A stretch of 64,000 nt of DNA from Mucilaginibacter ginsenosidivorax (GTDB lineage Bacteria > Bacteroidota > Bacteroidia > Sphingobacteriales > Sphingobacteriaceae). The notes under the pieces are model-generated. The model was not told where the DNA came from. It did no database searches and worked only from the letters and a program-made list of their open reading frames with translations. The stretch spans positions 7,192,001 to 7,256,000 of the forward strand of contig NZ_CP042437.1 of the NCBI RefSeq assembly GCF_007971525.1. The letters are read 5' to 3'. Position 1 is the first letter of the stretch. Each line of letters starts with the position of its first letter. Below are positions 51,964-60,092 of this stretch, piece after piece. The translations under genes were made by a program, and so were the position numbers.

Positions 51964-52832
51964 TTACCTTCTTTTAAATAGTCCGCGATCACTATAAATA
52001 ATAGGAATGCCTAATCGTTCATGCATCTTGTCTAAAAAAACATCTCCAGGCAGCAGGGTCCCCGATAGTTTAATTACGTCGCCGTTGTTAAATATTATTT
52101 CGTACTTATCAAGTATGCCGCTCCGGTTGCGGCTATTTTGGTTATATAAAATTAGCCTTATATCGGTTTTATCGTAAATAATAATGTGTTGTTCATCAAC
52201 GCTATATGAAAATTTGTTTTTTCCTCTGGAGATTTGAAGATACTGATGACGGCCCTTTAAATTTGTGGCAACAAAATATGAAATCGCAGCTACCGATAAT
52301 AACATCATTAATATGGGAAAAACCTCGAGCCAACGACCAACCGTTATTTTAAAGAACAGCAAAGAAAAAACTGTAGTATATGCCAATAAGGATAGTGAAA
52401 GTGTCAGTATTTTCCCGGTTTTTACATGATACACAAAATTATTGCTGACAAAGTGGGGTTGGTTGCCAATATTAAAAAAGTATTTTTCAAAAATGCTGAG
52501 ATCTAATGTCTGATTGAAGAAATCAGCAACGAGCTTTTCCGCAGACTCAATATCAGCAGCGTGGTAATTATATAAATGATTTGATTATCCTTATCCAGAT
52601 AGTAAACACAAAATTTGCCACCGAAATATAACCCCAGCTTCAGGTAGTTTAACTCAGCGTCCTGTATAGTTACCGATGGGCCGGTTAATTGAATATCGGT
52701 TAAGGGGCGTTCCAAATCCCAGGGAAAGTCTTTTATCAGTTGAATTGTTTCATCCAAATTTCTTGGCTGCTCGTCAGAGAATTCGCCTTTTTCGTAAGTG
52801 TTACGTTGTAGTTTGGATATAAATTGAGGCAT
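51964..52832 (-). pseudogene. Hypothetical gene broken by a 2-bp insertion
   Basis: Two ORFs read as one protein. The upstream part (52832 down to about 52575, MPQFISKLQRNTYEKGEF ... YYLDKDNQIIY) leaves frame at TATATA (52569-52574). In the shifted frame the reading continues as YNYHAADIESAEKLVADFFNQ and runs without a stop into a C-terminal domain with two membrane helices (LTLSLSLLAYTTVFSLLFF; VFPILMMLLSVAAISYFV), ending at 51964. Removing one TA gives about 288 residues. The family is not recognised. A separate short gene using GTG 52434 is possible but less convincing. Confidence 0.75.
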
Positions 52833-52913
52833 AGGTTATTATAGGGCGATGCTTGTTTGCTTATAATTCAAATTTAAAATAAAGCATCGACACCTATGAG
52901 GTTTGCAATTAAA

Positions 52914-53837
52914 TTAAGCTGTTTGCTTTTGTTCGATGAGGGGCGAAATGTGCTGAATTTCATACTCCCGCTGCATTACCCTTGCAGTTTGTGTACTGCC
53001 GTCATGACTCCAGCCAGGCGGGTTAAATAAATAACCAAGCTTGTTTTTAACGCCTGGCGCGTGCTTAACATCGTGTATCAGCGCTTTCCATTCGTGAAAT
53101 ATAACATTTACCGGACCCATATCATCGGGTTGTTTGGTAATACCATATTTAACAGGCTCGGGCAAATCCTCGTCGCGGAAGGTGCCAAACATTCTGTCCC
53201 ATAAAATTAATACCATGCCCATGTTTTTATCAAGATAGGGGATGTTTGATGCGTGGTGCACACGGTGATGTGCCGGTGTTACAAAAATCCAGCCATACCA
53301 TTTTGGTAACGGGATTTTATATTGTGTATGTACCAGGTTGCCATAAAACTGGGTAACCAGGTATGCGTATAAAATATCTAATGCGCTAAAGCCAAACAGG
53401 GCAAGGGGTAAGTAAAAAAACACCCTATACAATGGCTCAAATACAGTTGAACGGAAACCGGTAGTGAAGTTGAAATGTTCTGACGAATGGTGGGTTACGT
53501 GTATAGCCCAAAAAAGGCGGCAATAGTGGCCAATGTAATGTAGCAGCCAATACAAAAAATCCTGTGCAACAATCAGTACAAACCAGTATAACCAAACGTT
53601 ATGGATTTGAAACAACCTGTACCTGTAAGTGAAACTCAGGATAATAAATGTGCTGCCTTTTACTATCAGGTTGGTTACAACGGCAAGCGAGGTAAGATAA
53701 ACATTGGTAAAAGTATCGCGTGTTTCGTAATAATGCCTGTCTTCCCAATAACTTAAACCCATTTCTACAAGGGTTAAAATCACCAAAAGGCAAAGTATTA
53801 CAATGGCGCTTATTTCCGTTTTGTCTAAGTGATGCAT
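52914..53837 (-). CDS. Sterol desaturase/fatty acid hydroxylase family protein
   Basis: 307 residues, an integral membrane di-iron enzyme. Histidine clusters HYIGHYCRLFWAIHVTHHSSEHFN and PAHHRVHHASN supply the metal ligands and are complete; about five membrane helices surround them. Relatives hydroxylate or desaturate lipid chains at the membrane. The ATG directly follows the aroB stop with no spacer, so it is translated from the aroB message, an odd partner for a shikimate enzyme. The lipid substrate is unknown. Confidence 0.9.
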   Translation of the reverse strand: MHHLDKTEISAIVILCLLVILTLVEMGLSYWEDRHYYETRDTFTNVYLTSLAVVTNLIVKGSTFIILSFTYRYRLFQIHNVWLYWFVLIVAQDFLYWLLHYIGHYCRLFWAIHVTHHSSEHFNFTTGFRSTVFEPLYRVFFYLPLALFGFSALDILYAYLVTQFYGNLVHTQYKIPLPKWYGWIFVTPAHHRVHHASNIPYLDKNMGMVLILWDRMFGTFRDEDLPEPVKYGITKQPDDMGPVNVIFHEWKALIHDVKHAPGVKNKLGYLFNPPGWSHDGSTQTARVMQREYEIQHISPLIEQKQTA

Positions 53838-54896
53838 TTACAAATTAATATAATACAATAAACTCTCGCAAAGTTCGGCTTCTGTGCAGATATTATCAAT
53901 ATTACATTGACCAATGTTGGTCAGCAGGGTGCAATTTATATTTCCGCTTTGGTTCTTCTTGTCCTTTTTCATGTACTCGAATAACGTATCGAAGCTTGAT
54001 TCGTGGATGGTATAACGTGGATAAAGATTATTCAGTGTATCTGTTATCTCTTTTAACTCTTCGGCAGGCAGGCCTGTTTTTTTGTGGGCCAGGTACGATT
54101 CGCAGATCATGCCTATGGCAATAGCCTCGCCATGCGATAAATGATCTTTATCATTAATCAATGAGTAGGTTTCAACTGCGTGACCGATGGTGTGCCCGAA
54201 GTTTAAAGCCTTGCGGATACCTTTTTCATGCGGATCCTCCACGGTGATTTTATTTTTTATGGCGACGGACCGATGTACCAGTTCGGCAGATGGTTTGCTC
54301 AGGTCGCTGTTTTTTAACTGGTTCCAGTAATTAGCATCCTGAATGAGGCCATGTTTCAGCATTTCGGCCAGGCCCGATAGGATTTGTTTTGCAGGCAGGG
54401 TATCTAAAAATCCCAATTCAATAAATACAGCCTTGGGTTGGGTAAAGGTACCTATGATGTTTTTGATGCTATCGATATCAATCCCGGTTTTACCGCCTAC
54501 TGATGCATCAACCTGCGATAACAAGGTAGTAGGTACGTGTACAAAATCAATCCCACGCTTAAATGTGGACGCAGCAAAGCCGCCAAGGTCGCTGATAACG
54601 CCGCCGCCAAGGTTAATAAGCAAGCTTTTACGGTCGGCCCCAAAATCTATCAGCATTTTCCAGATGCCGATGCAAAAATCAATATCCTTGCTTTCTTCGC
54701 CGGCGTTTATTTCAATAATGTCAAAATTGTCCTGGTCTTCTATTTTGCTTTTTACCAGGGGCAGGCAATGTTGTGCGGTATTTTCGTCGGTTAAAATAAA
54801 AAAACGCGAGTAGCGGCCTTGTTTTACAAAGTTGGCCAGTTCATCTATGCTGTTTTCAAAAAAAATGGGGTAATTATCGCTCTGAATGGTGTCCAT
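53838..54896 (-). CDS. aroB: 3-dehydroquinate synthase
   Basis: 352 residues. NAD- and zinc-dependent conversion of DAHP to 3-dehydroquinate. NAD-binding NLGGGVISDLGGFAASTFKRG, the VPTTLLSQVDASVGGKTGID segment and the zinc ligands in LNFGHTIGHAVE and HGEAIAIGM are intact. It sits between the S4-domain gene (3-base spacer) and the fatty acid hydroxylase gene (no spacer), separate from the pheA-aroC operon and without the Phe/Tyr leader. Confidence 0.97.
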   Translation of the reverse strand: MDTIQSDNYPIFFENSIDELANFVKQGRYSRFFILTDENTAQHCLPLVKSKIEDQDNFDIIEINAGEESKDIDFCIGIWKMLIDFGADRKSLLINLGGGVISDLGGFAASTFKRGIDFVHVPTTLLSQVDASVGGKTGIDIDSIKNIIGTFTQPKAVFIELGFLDTLPAKQILSGLAEMLKHGLIQDANYWNQLKNSDLSKPSAELVHRSVAIKNKITVEDPHEKGIRKALNFGHTIGHAVETYSLINDKDHLSHGEAIAIGMICESYLAHKKTGLPAEELKEITDTLNNLYPRYTIHESSFDTLFEYMKKDKKNQSGNINCTLLTNIGQCNIDNICTEAELCESLLYYINL

Positions 54897-54899
54897 AAT

Positions 54900-55106
54900 T
54901 TAAATAACCATGATTTTATTTCCTCTGAATTCAACCAGGTCGCCTCGTTTTACTTTAAGGCGTTTGCGGTAATCAACCTGTCCGTTATAGCTTACTTCCC
55001 CCTCACTTACAACTATTTGCGCCTCGCCTCCGGTGGGTACCAGGCCTGCTGCTTTTAGTAGTTGTATCATCGGGATAAAGTCGCCGTTTAACTTAAATTC
55101 AATCAT
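54900..55106 (-). CDS. S4-type RNA-binding domain protein
   Basis: 68 residues forming a single S4-like domain (FIPMIQLLKAAGLVPTGGEAQIVVSEGEVSYNG, then KRLKVKRGDLVEF), like the YaaA/YbcJ group of small ribosome-associated proteins. The ATG at 55106 (MIEFKLNGDF) matches the family; earlier in-frame ATGs would overlap the divergent promoter. First gene of the S4-aroB-hydroxylase unit. Confidence 0.85.
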   Translation of the reverse strand: MIEFKLNGDFIPMIQLLKAAGLVPTGGEAQIVVSEGEVSYNGQVDYRKRLKVKRGDLVEFRGNKIMVI

Positions 55107-55153
55107 GGTGGGCAAAAATAAACTATTCATGGAATAATGAGTTATCAATTTTA

Positions 55154-55161
55154 TAATTTTG
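55154..55161 (+). promoter_or_regulatory. Putative -7 box TAATTTTG of the proline dehydrogenase gene
   Basis: Matches TAnnTTTG and ends 3 bases before the ATG at 55165, predicting a leaderless or nearly leaderless mRNA. No clear -33 box. Confidence 0.5.
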
Positions 55162-55164
55162 CGG

Positions 55165-56370
55165 ATGCTTTCTAATGAAACTAATAATAATTCTAAACAC
55201 GGTAAGCCCTCTTTTGAAAATACAGAAATAGCTTTTCGTCATTCATCTAATGCAGATCTTAACCGGGCTTATTGGTTATTCAGGATCATCAATGTTAATT
55301 TTTTGGTAAAGATAGGCCCCCCGGTAACCAACTTTGCCATTAAAATAGGCCTGCCGATTAAAGGCATTATTAAGGCTACTATATTTAAACACTTTTGCGG
55401 CGGCGAAACCATTACCGGGTGCGATAATACCATCAAAAACCTGGATAGCGGCGGCGTAGGTACTATTTTAGACTATTCGATAGAAGGGGAGGACGATGAA
55501 GTCGTTTTTGATAGCACCAGGGACGAGATCATCCGCACGATTGTACGGGCTTCAAAAGATAAAGCTATACCGTTAACCGTATTTAAGATAACCGGCGTTG
55601 GCCGCTTTGCTTTGTTAGAGAAGCTGGATGCCCGCCTGCCACTTACGCCCGATGAGGAAAGCGAATGGCAAAGGGTGCAAAGCCGGGTATTGGCTATTTG
55701 CGATAAGGCCTACAAAAGCAATGTGCCTGTGATGATTGACGCCGAAGAAAGCTGGATACAGGAAACTATCGACTTGCTGGCTTTAACTATGATGACGCAG
55801 TTTAACACCAAACAGCCCATTGTTTATAACACTTACCAAATGTACCGCCATGATAAACTGGCATCGATATTAAACGACCACGAGATTGCGAAGGGCGAAG
55901 GTTTTATATTAGGTGCAAAGATTGTGCGCGGCGCTTACATGGAAAAAGAGCGTAAGCGTGCCCTGGAAATGGGTTATAATTCGCCCATTCAGCCCGATAA
56001 AAAATCAACCGACCTTGATTATGACTCGGCATTGGATTATTGTACCAGCCATATTAACGAAATAGCCTTTATTGCGGGCACCCACAACGAAGAAAGTTGC
56101 CGCCTGCTGGCCGAGCTTTTAGATAACAAGGGCATCGACCATAAGCACCCACACGTATATTTTTCGCAGTTACTGGGCATGAGCGACAACCTGAGCTTTA
56201 ACCTGGCCGATGCGCAATACAATGTGGCCAAATACGTGCCCTACGGGCCAATAAAAGCCGTGCTGCCATACCTGTTTCGCCGCGCGCAGGAAAATACCGC
56301 CATAGCGGGCCAAATGAGCCGTGAACTGAGCTTAATAGTGAAAGAACGGAGAAGAAGAGGCAAGAATTAA
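55165..56370 (+). CDS. Proline dehydrogenase
   Basis: 401 residues, a monofunctional FAD-dependent PRODH (beta8-alpha8 barrel) that oxidises proline to pyrroline-5-carboxylate. Landmarks are VMIDAEESWIQ, YNTYQMYRHDK, GAKIVRGAYMEKERKRA, GTHNEESC and YVPYGPIKAVLPYLFRRAQEN with the C-terminal Arg pair that binds the substrate carboxylate. No P5C dehydrogenase domain. The ATG at 55165 is used; the frame extends 6 bases further to a TTG inside the -7 box. It is divergent from the S4-aroB unit. Confidence 0.93.
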   Translation: MLSNETNNNSKHGKPSFENTEIAFRHSSNADLNRAYWLFRIINVNFLVKIGPPVTNFAIKIGLPIKGIIKATIFKHFCGGETITGCDNTIKNLDSGGVGTILDYSIEGEDDEVVFDSTRDEIIRTIVRASKDKAIPLTVFKITGVGRFALLEKLDARLPLTPDEESEWQRVQSRVLAICDKAYKSNVPVMIDAEESWIQETIDLLALTMMTQFNTKQPIVYNTYQMYRHDKLASILNDHEIAKGEGFILGAKIVRGAYMEKERKRALEMGYNSPIQPDKKSTDLDYDSALDYCTSHINEIAFIAGTHNEESCRLLAELLDNKGIDHKHPHVYFSQLLGMSDNLSFNLADAQYNVAKYVPYGPIKAVLPYLFRRAQENTAIAGQMSRELSLIVKERRRRGKN

Positions 56371-56397
56371 GAGTCAAGAACCAAGAATCAGGATTGA
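56368..56397. repeat. AGTCAAGAATCAAGA-family repeat
   Basis: TTAAGAGTCAAGAACCAAG and AATCAGGATTG directly after the proline dehydrogenase stop, just before its terminator. Confidence 0.65.
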
Positions 56398-56405
56398 AAA
56401 TATCG

Positions 56406-56429
56406 GCCGCTAAAATTAGCGGCTTTTTT
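56406..56429 (+). terminator. Terminator of the proline dehydrogenase gene
   Basis: GCCGCTAA-AA-TTAGCGGC followed by TTTTTT: a perfect 8-bp stem and T tract. Confidence 0.92.
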
Positions 56430-56607
56430 ATTGCAATATTTTGGATGGGCGCTGTTCAGTAGGGTTTGGTTGTAGTTAGGGGAGAGGGTTGCTAATCAAC
56501 CGCAATTGTTATGCTGAGTTAGGGCTAATAAAAAGACATTATTTGCTGATAAACAAGTGAAAATTTTGCATATTTATATCAGGTATTATCATATGCCATC
56601 CTAAATT

Positions 56608-57015
56608 ATGAAAAATGCATTTGTAACAGGTTTAATCCTGGGTATCCTTAGCGGTACCTGGTTGTTCATCATGCGGTCGTTTGGGTATAACAGCACTGGC
56701 AACCACGTAAGCCCGGTTGAGTATTTATCATTACTGATACCCTTTTGCGGTGTTTATTTTGGGGTGAAGCGCTATCGTGATGATGATAAGCAAGGCGAGA
56801 TTGGCTTTTTCGACGCCTTGTTTCAAAGCTTTAGGATTTTGCTTATCGGCGGGCTGTTTGCCTGTTTGGCAGGGATTGTTTACATTAATTATTTTGATAT
56901 GGCAAGTAACCTGTTTGCTTTCTCGGGCAGACTGTTCGGTGGGTTGGTTATTGGTATTTTAATTTGCTTAGGGGTTTCTGCCGCATTGATGAATAAATCG
57001 AGCAAGCTGAATTAA
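56608..57015 (+). CDS. DUF4199-like membrane protein
   Basis: 135 residues with four predicted membrane helices: FVTGLILGILSGTWLFIM, VEYLSLLIPFCGVYFGV, ILLIGGLFACLAGIVYINYF and LVIGILICLGVSAALM. The GVKRYRDDDKQGEIGFFDALFQSF loop between helices 2 and 3 is the DUF4199 hallmark. Small inner-membrane protein of unknown function. Confidence 0.75.
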   Translation: MKNAFVTGLILGILSGTWLFIMRSFGYNSTGNHVSPVEYLSLLIPFCGVYFGVKRYRDDDKQGEIGFFDALFQSFRILLIGGLFACLAGIVYINYFDMASNLFAFSGRLFGGLVIGILICLGVSAALMNKSSKLN

Positions 57016-57188
57016 TAGAAGCACGGCTGTAGTTGATGACTTGCAGGTTATAAACTAACTTCGGTAGCTGCAAATACTATATAATAAAAGAATATTTAAC
57101 GTCAAATGTGCGCTAATGAAGAGGTTATAATATTGCTTGAAATTTAATTTAAAAAAAGTTTTGCAACTTGATTAAAAATCCTACTTTT

Positions 57189-57281
57189 GCCAACCCAATC
57201 GGGAACGGGATGTAGCGTAGCCCGGTATCGCGCCACATTTGGGATGTGGAGGCCGCAGGTTCGAATCCTGCCATCCCGACA
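57189..57281. repeat. 93-bp repeat containing tRNA-Pro, copy 1
   Basis: Identical to 59805-59897 over 93 bases: 17 bases upstream (GCCAACCCAATCGGGAA), the whole tRNA gene and two bases after it. Just before it, TACTTTTG (57181-57189) is a good -7 box; copy 2 has TACCTTCG instead. Confidence 0.92.
57206..57279 (+). tRNA. tRNA-Pro (anticodon TGG), copy 1
   Basis: 74 bases. The acceptor stem CGGGATG/CATCCCG, anticodon stem CCACA/TGTGG around TTTGGGA, and T arm GCAGG-TTCGAAT-CCTGC are complete. The loop gives anticodon TGG for Pro codons CCA/CCG. CCA is not encoded. A terminator follows. Confidence 0.96.
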
Positions 57282-57289
57282 GCTAACGC

Positions 57290-57324
57290 AAAAACGCCTT
57301 CAGGTTATTCTGAGGGCGTTTTTT
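57290..57324 (+). terminator. Terminator of tRNA-Pro copy 1
   Basis: AACGCCTTCAG and CTGAGGGCGTT form an 11-bp stem with one G-U pair, followed by TTTT. Confidence 0.88.
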
Positions 57325-57485
57325 GATTTAATAAAGACTTATTAAAAGTTAAATCGATGTAGTTTCGATTCAAATCCTGTTATGTCTTGCTGGAAATATT
57401 AGTTTAATTCCATCTTCTCAAGAAACCCGATGTTATTAGCATAACTTAAGAGATAACCGAAAAACGCTGATTTCAGTAACTGTGA

Positions 57486-58265
57486 TCAACCGCGACCTGT
57501 TGACATGCCACCATCTACTGCTAAAATAGCTCCGGTTGTAAATGCACTTTCGTCAGACAAAAGGAATACAATCGCGCTTGCCGCTTGTTCAGGCTTGCCG
57601 TTTTTACCGAGTGGGTTGAGACCTAACAGGCTGTTGTAGGTTTCTTCAACCTTTTCAACACCCACAACATCGTTCAACACATTGGTCACAAAAAGACCGG
57701 GAGCGATAGCGTTTACCCTGATATTTTCAGGCGCCAACTCAACTGCAAGGTGTTTGGTTAACGCGTGCAAACCTGCTTTGGCTATTGAATAAGCTGAAGT
57801 CGGCATGCCCTTTACAACATTTTCTGACCAGTAAGAACCAATGTTTACAATAGCGCCGCCACCGTTTTCTTTCATTTTCTTGGCTACCGCCTGTGAGATA
57901 AAGTAGAAACCTGTGTTGATATCCAGCAGCGCAGCGTACTCATCTGGGGTTGTTTCCAAAAAAGGTTTCGGCCTAAAGATACCTGATGCGTTTACCAGGT
58001 AATCAATTTTGCTTTCCTTTTCGATTTCGGCAATGAATGCCGTTACACTTTCAATGTTGGTAATGTCAACAACTTTACCTGTAACCGTGATTTCAGGATT
58101 GTTGTTAGAAAGATCATTTACTGTTGCTATAACTGAATCTTTTGTTTTACTGGCTACAATAACGCTTGCGCCGCTTTCAGCAAGCAATGATGCTGTTGCT
58201 TTTCCCATCCCACTGGTTCCACCGATCACCAGGGCTAATTTCCCGTTTAAATCTTGATTTTTCAT
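57486..58265 (-). CDS. SDR-family oxidoreductase, FabG-like
   Basis: 259 residues, a classical short-chain dehydrogenase. The NAD(P) loop VIGGTSGMGKATASLL, the NASGIF motif, the catalytic YSIAK and the C-terminal GAILAVDGGMSTGRG are intact. It resembles 3-oxoacyl-ACP reductases but many relatives act on other alcohols or ketones. It lies alone between the two tRNA-Pro copies, so it may be an acquired gene. Confidence 0.9.
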   Translation of the reverse strand: MKNQDLNGKLALVIGGTSGMGKATASLLAESGASVIVASKTKDSVIATVNDLSNNNPEITVTGKVVDITNIESVTAFIAEIEKESKIDYLVNASGIFRPKPFLETTPDEYAALLDINTGFYFISQAVAKKMKENGGGAIVNIGSYWSENVVKGMPTSAYSIAKAGLHALTKHLAVELAPENIRVNAIAPGLFVTNVLNDVVGVEKVEETYNSLLGLNPLGKNGKPEQAASAIVFLLSDESAFTTGAILAVDGGMSTGRG

Positions 58266-58449
58266 GTTTTTATTTTTTTAAAATTTACCCTTTGACGTAG
58301 TTTCTAAATTCTGTGACAAACTTTTTTTTCAGCTTATAAAAAAACGGCAACCCGAACGCAATTGGAGTTGTAGTGCCCGGGAGTACGCTTCGCCCGTTGA
58401 CGTATTGTCAGTTAATTAATTGTCATTAATTTAAGCGTAGGAACTTTCC

Positions 58450-58481
58450 TTGACTGTTATTTTCAGGGTTGTATATATTTG
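58450..58481 (+). promoter_or_regulatory. Putative promoter of the sigma-factor gene
   Basis: TTG (58450-58452), 21 bases, then TATATTTG (58474-58481), a perfect TAnnTTTG box about 58 bases before the ATG. Confidence 0.6.
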
Positions 58482-58538
58482 TAAAAAAAAATATTGGCCT
58501 TTTAAAACGTAATTTAAATTAACCCTCAGGGAATTATT

Positions 58539-59414
58539 ATGACACCTTTTAGCAAATCATATAAAGAAGATGATGACCTTGAGTTAATCAAAGAGTCTTT
58601 TGAAGGGTCTAAAGGCGCATTAAATAAATTGATAAATCGTCATCAACGATTTATTTATAATCTTGCTTTAAAATTTGTAGGTGACAGGGATGAAGCCGCT
58701 GACCTTACACAGGAAGTTTTAATTTCGCTGGTGTCGAAGTTAGACAAGTTCAATGGTAACAGCAGTTTCCGCACCTGGTTGTACCGCATAGTCTATAATC
58801 AGTTCATCGATACTAAGAGAAAGAAAGTAGAAAAATCAGTTGTATCCTTTGAAGAATACGGCGATTTTCTGGATACCGCGTATAACGATGAGGGAATGAC
58901 ACCGCAAGAGCAGGCGGACAATGAAAAGTTAATCGACTGGACACGTAATAAATGCCTGACAGGGGCGCTGATTTGCCTGGACAGACAACAACGCATGGTT
59001 TTCATACTTGGTGCAATCTTCAATTTGAAATCCAGTATAGCGGCCGAAATTCTTGAAGTGACGCCGGAGAATTTCAGGAAACAACTGCAACGTGCTAAGG
59101 GCGATTTATTCACCTTTATGCAGGATAAGTGCGGGTTAATAAATGTTGCGGCTCCTTGTCGCTGTCAAAAGAAAACCAAAGGATATATTCAGGACGGCAT
59201 TGTGTCGCCTGAAACCATACAATTTTACCGTCAATTCACCGACTCTATAGAATCCGTTGTCGAAAGTAAAAACCGGGAGATAGATTACCTGATTACAAAT
59301 CCATATTTGTACTTATTTACTCAGCAACCTTATGAAACCCAAAAAGATAATGAAATTAAATCCCGGCATATTCTAAGTGATCCGGCAGTTATGCAGCTTT
59401 TTCAGTTATCATAG
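58539..59414 (+). CDS. Sigma-70 family (ECF-like) factor with C-terminal extension
   Basis: 291 residues. Region 2 (LNKLINRHQRFIYNLALKFVGDRDEAADLTQEV, SFRTWLYRIVYNQFIDTKRKK) and region 4 (DRQQRMVFILGAIFNLKSSIAAEILEVTPENFRKQLQRAK) are clear. About 100 extra residues follow, beginning with the cysteine cluster CGLINVAAPCRCQKK, so this is a long ECF type with a possible metal or redox switch. No anti-sigma gene is adjacent. It lies within the segment bracketed by the two tRNA-Pro copies. Confidence 0.88.
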   Translation: MTPFSKSYKEDDDLELIKESFEGSKGALNKLINRHQRFIYNLALKFVGDRDEAADLTQEVLISLVSKLDKFNGNSSFRTWLYRIVYNQFIDTKRKKVEKSVVSFEEYGDFLDTAYNDEGMTPQEQADNEKLIDWTRNKCLTGALICLDRQQRMVFILGAIFNLKSSIAAEILEVTPENFRKQLQRAKGDLFTFMQDKCGLINVAAPCRCQKKTKGYIQDGIVSPETIQFYRQFTDSIESVVESKNREIDYLITNPYLYLFTQQPYETQKDNEIKSRHILSDPAVMQLFQLS

Positions 59415-59483
59415 GCCCTGGTTGTTTAAACTTGTTATATTTCTTACAATGTCAAATTAGCCAGTAACCTCAAGTCATGGAGG

Positions 59484-59580
59484 AAAAGGTTCGAAATTTG
59501 TACAGGCAGGGCGACTAAAAGCGATATCAACCAATATTAAAAAGCCTTTAAATCTATGATTTAAAGGCTTTTTTGATTTA
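59484..59580. repeat. Decayed copy of a tRNA-Pro 3' end plus its downstream region
   Basis: GGTTCGAA, then GCAGGGCGAC, then TAAAAGCGATATCAACC parallels the end of tRNA copy 2 (AGGTTCGAATCCTGCC, CCCGACAAAAGCGATACC) and continues into a similar terminator. It looks like a remnant of a third copy or of an attachment site. Confidence 0.6.
59539..59574 (+). terminator. Terminator after the sigma-factor gene
   Basis: AAAAAGCCTTTAAATC and GATTTAAAGGCTTTTTT form a 16-bp stem with a three-base loop. Confidence 0.9.
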
Positions 59581-59804
59581 CTACCATTGATTAAGATGTT
59601 GCCGGAAAACTTCCTGATCCGATGTTTCCGCGCTGTTATGAGTTAACAATAAACTATTCAAACCATCCCTGTTTTTTAAAGGGCGTATAATCATTTATTA
59701 ACTGCCGCCTGGGGATTTTTAATGGTTGTAATTTAGAGGGTTATATTTATATCGAACATTTTTAACGGGAATGGTTGATTATTTAATTAAAAAAATTTAC
59801 CTTC

Positions 59805-59897
59805 GCCAACCCAATCGGGAACGGGATGTAGCGTAGCCCGGTATCGCGCCACATTTGGGATGTGGAGGCCGCAGGTTCGAATCCTGCCATCCCGACA
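59805..59897. repeat. 93-bp repeat containing tRNA-Pro, copy 2
   Basis: Identical to 57189-57281. The -7 region before it reads TACCTTCG, a weaker match than copy 1. Confidence 0.92.
59822..59895 (+). tRNA. tRNA-Pro (anticodon TGG), copy 2
   Basis: Base-for-base the same 74-nt gene as 57206-57279, with all stems intact. Same direction, 2.6 kb downstream. Confidence 0.96.
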
Positions 59898-59916
59898 AAA
59901 GCGATACCAATCGATT

Positions 59917-59955
59917 AAAAAAGTCTTTAAATCTGATGATTTAAGGACTTTTTCT
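59917..59955 (+). terminator. Terminator of tRNA-Pro copy 2
   Basis: AAAAGTCTTTAAATC and GATTTAAGGACTTTTT pair along 15 bases with one G-U pair, followed by a T-rich run. It is related in sequence to the terminator at 59539-59574. Confidence 0.88.
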
Positions 59956-60092
59956 TTTTAGGTTGATCCTGGTTAGTCAAATAAAAAAGGATCAGTCCGA
60001 AAGGTTGGGAAATAACTATTGGGGATTTGCGCGTGGAGCAATTACGGTAAATTCAGCAAAAATGCACCTGGTTGGTCAGCCGCTCTTAGGTG

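Noticed and set aside
57206..59895. Prophage or integrase-bearing island at tRNA-Pro
   Set aside because: No integrase, phage or conjugation gene lies between the tRNA copies; only the direct-repeat layout remains as evidence.
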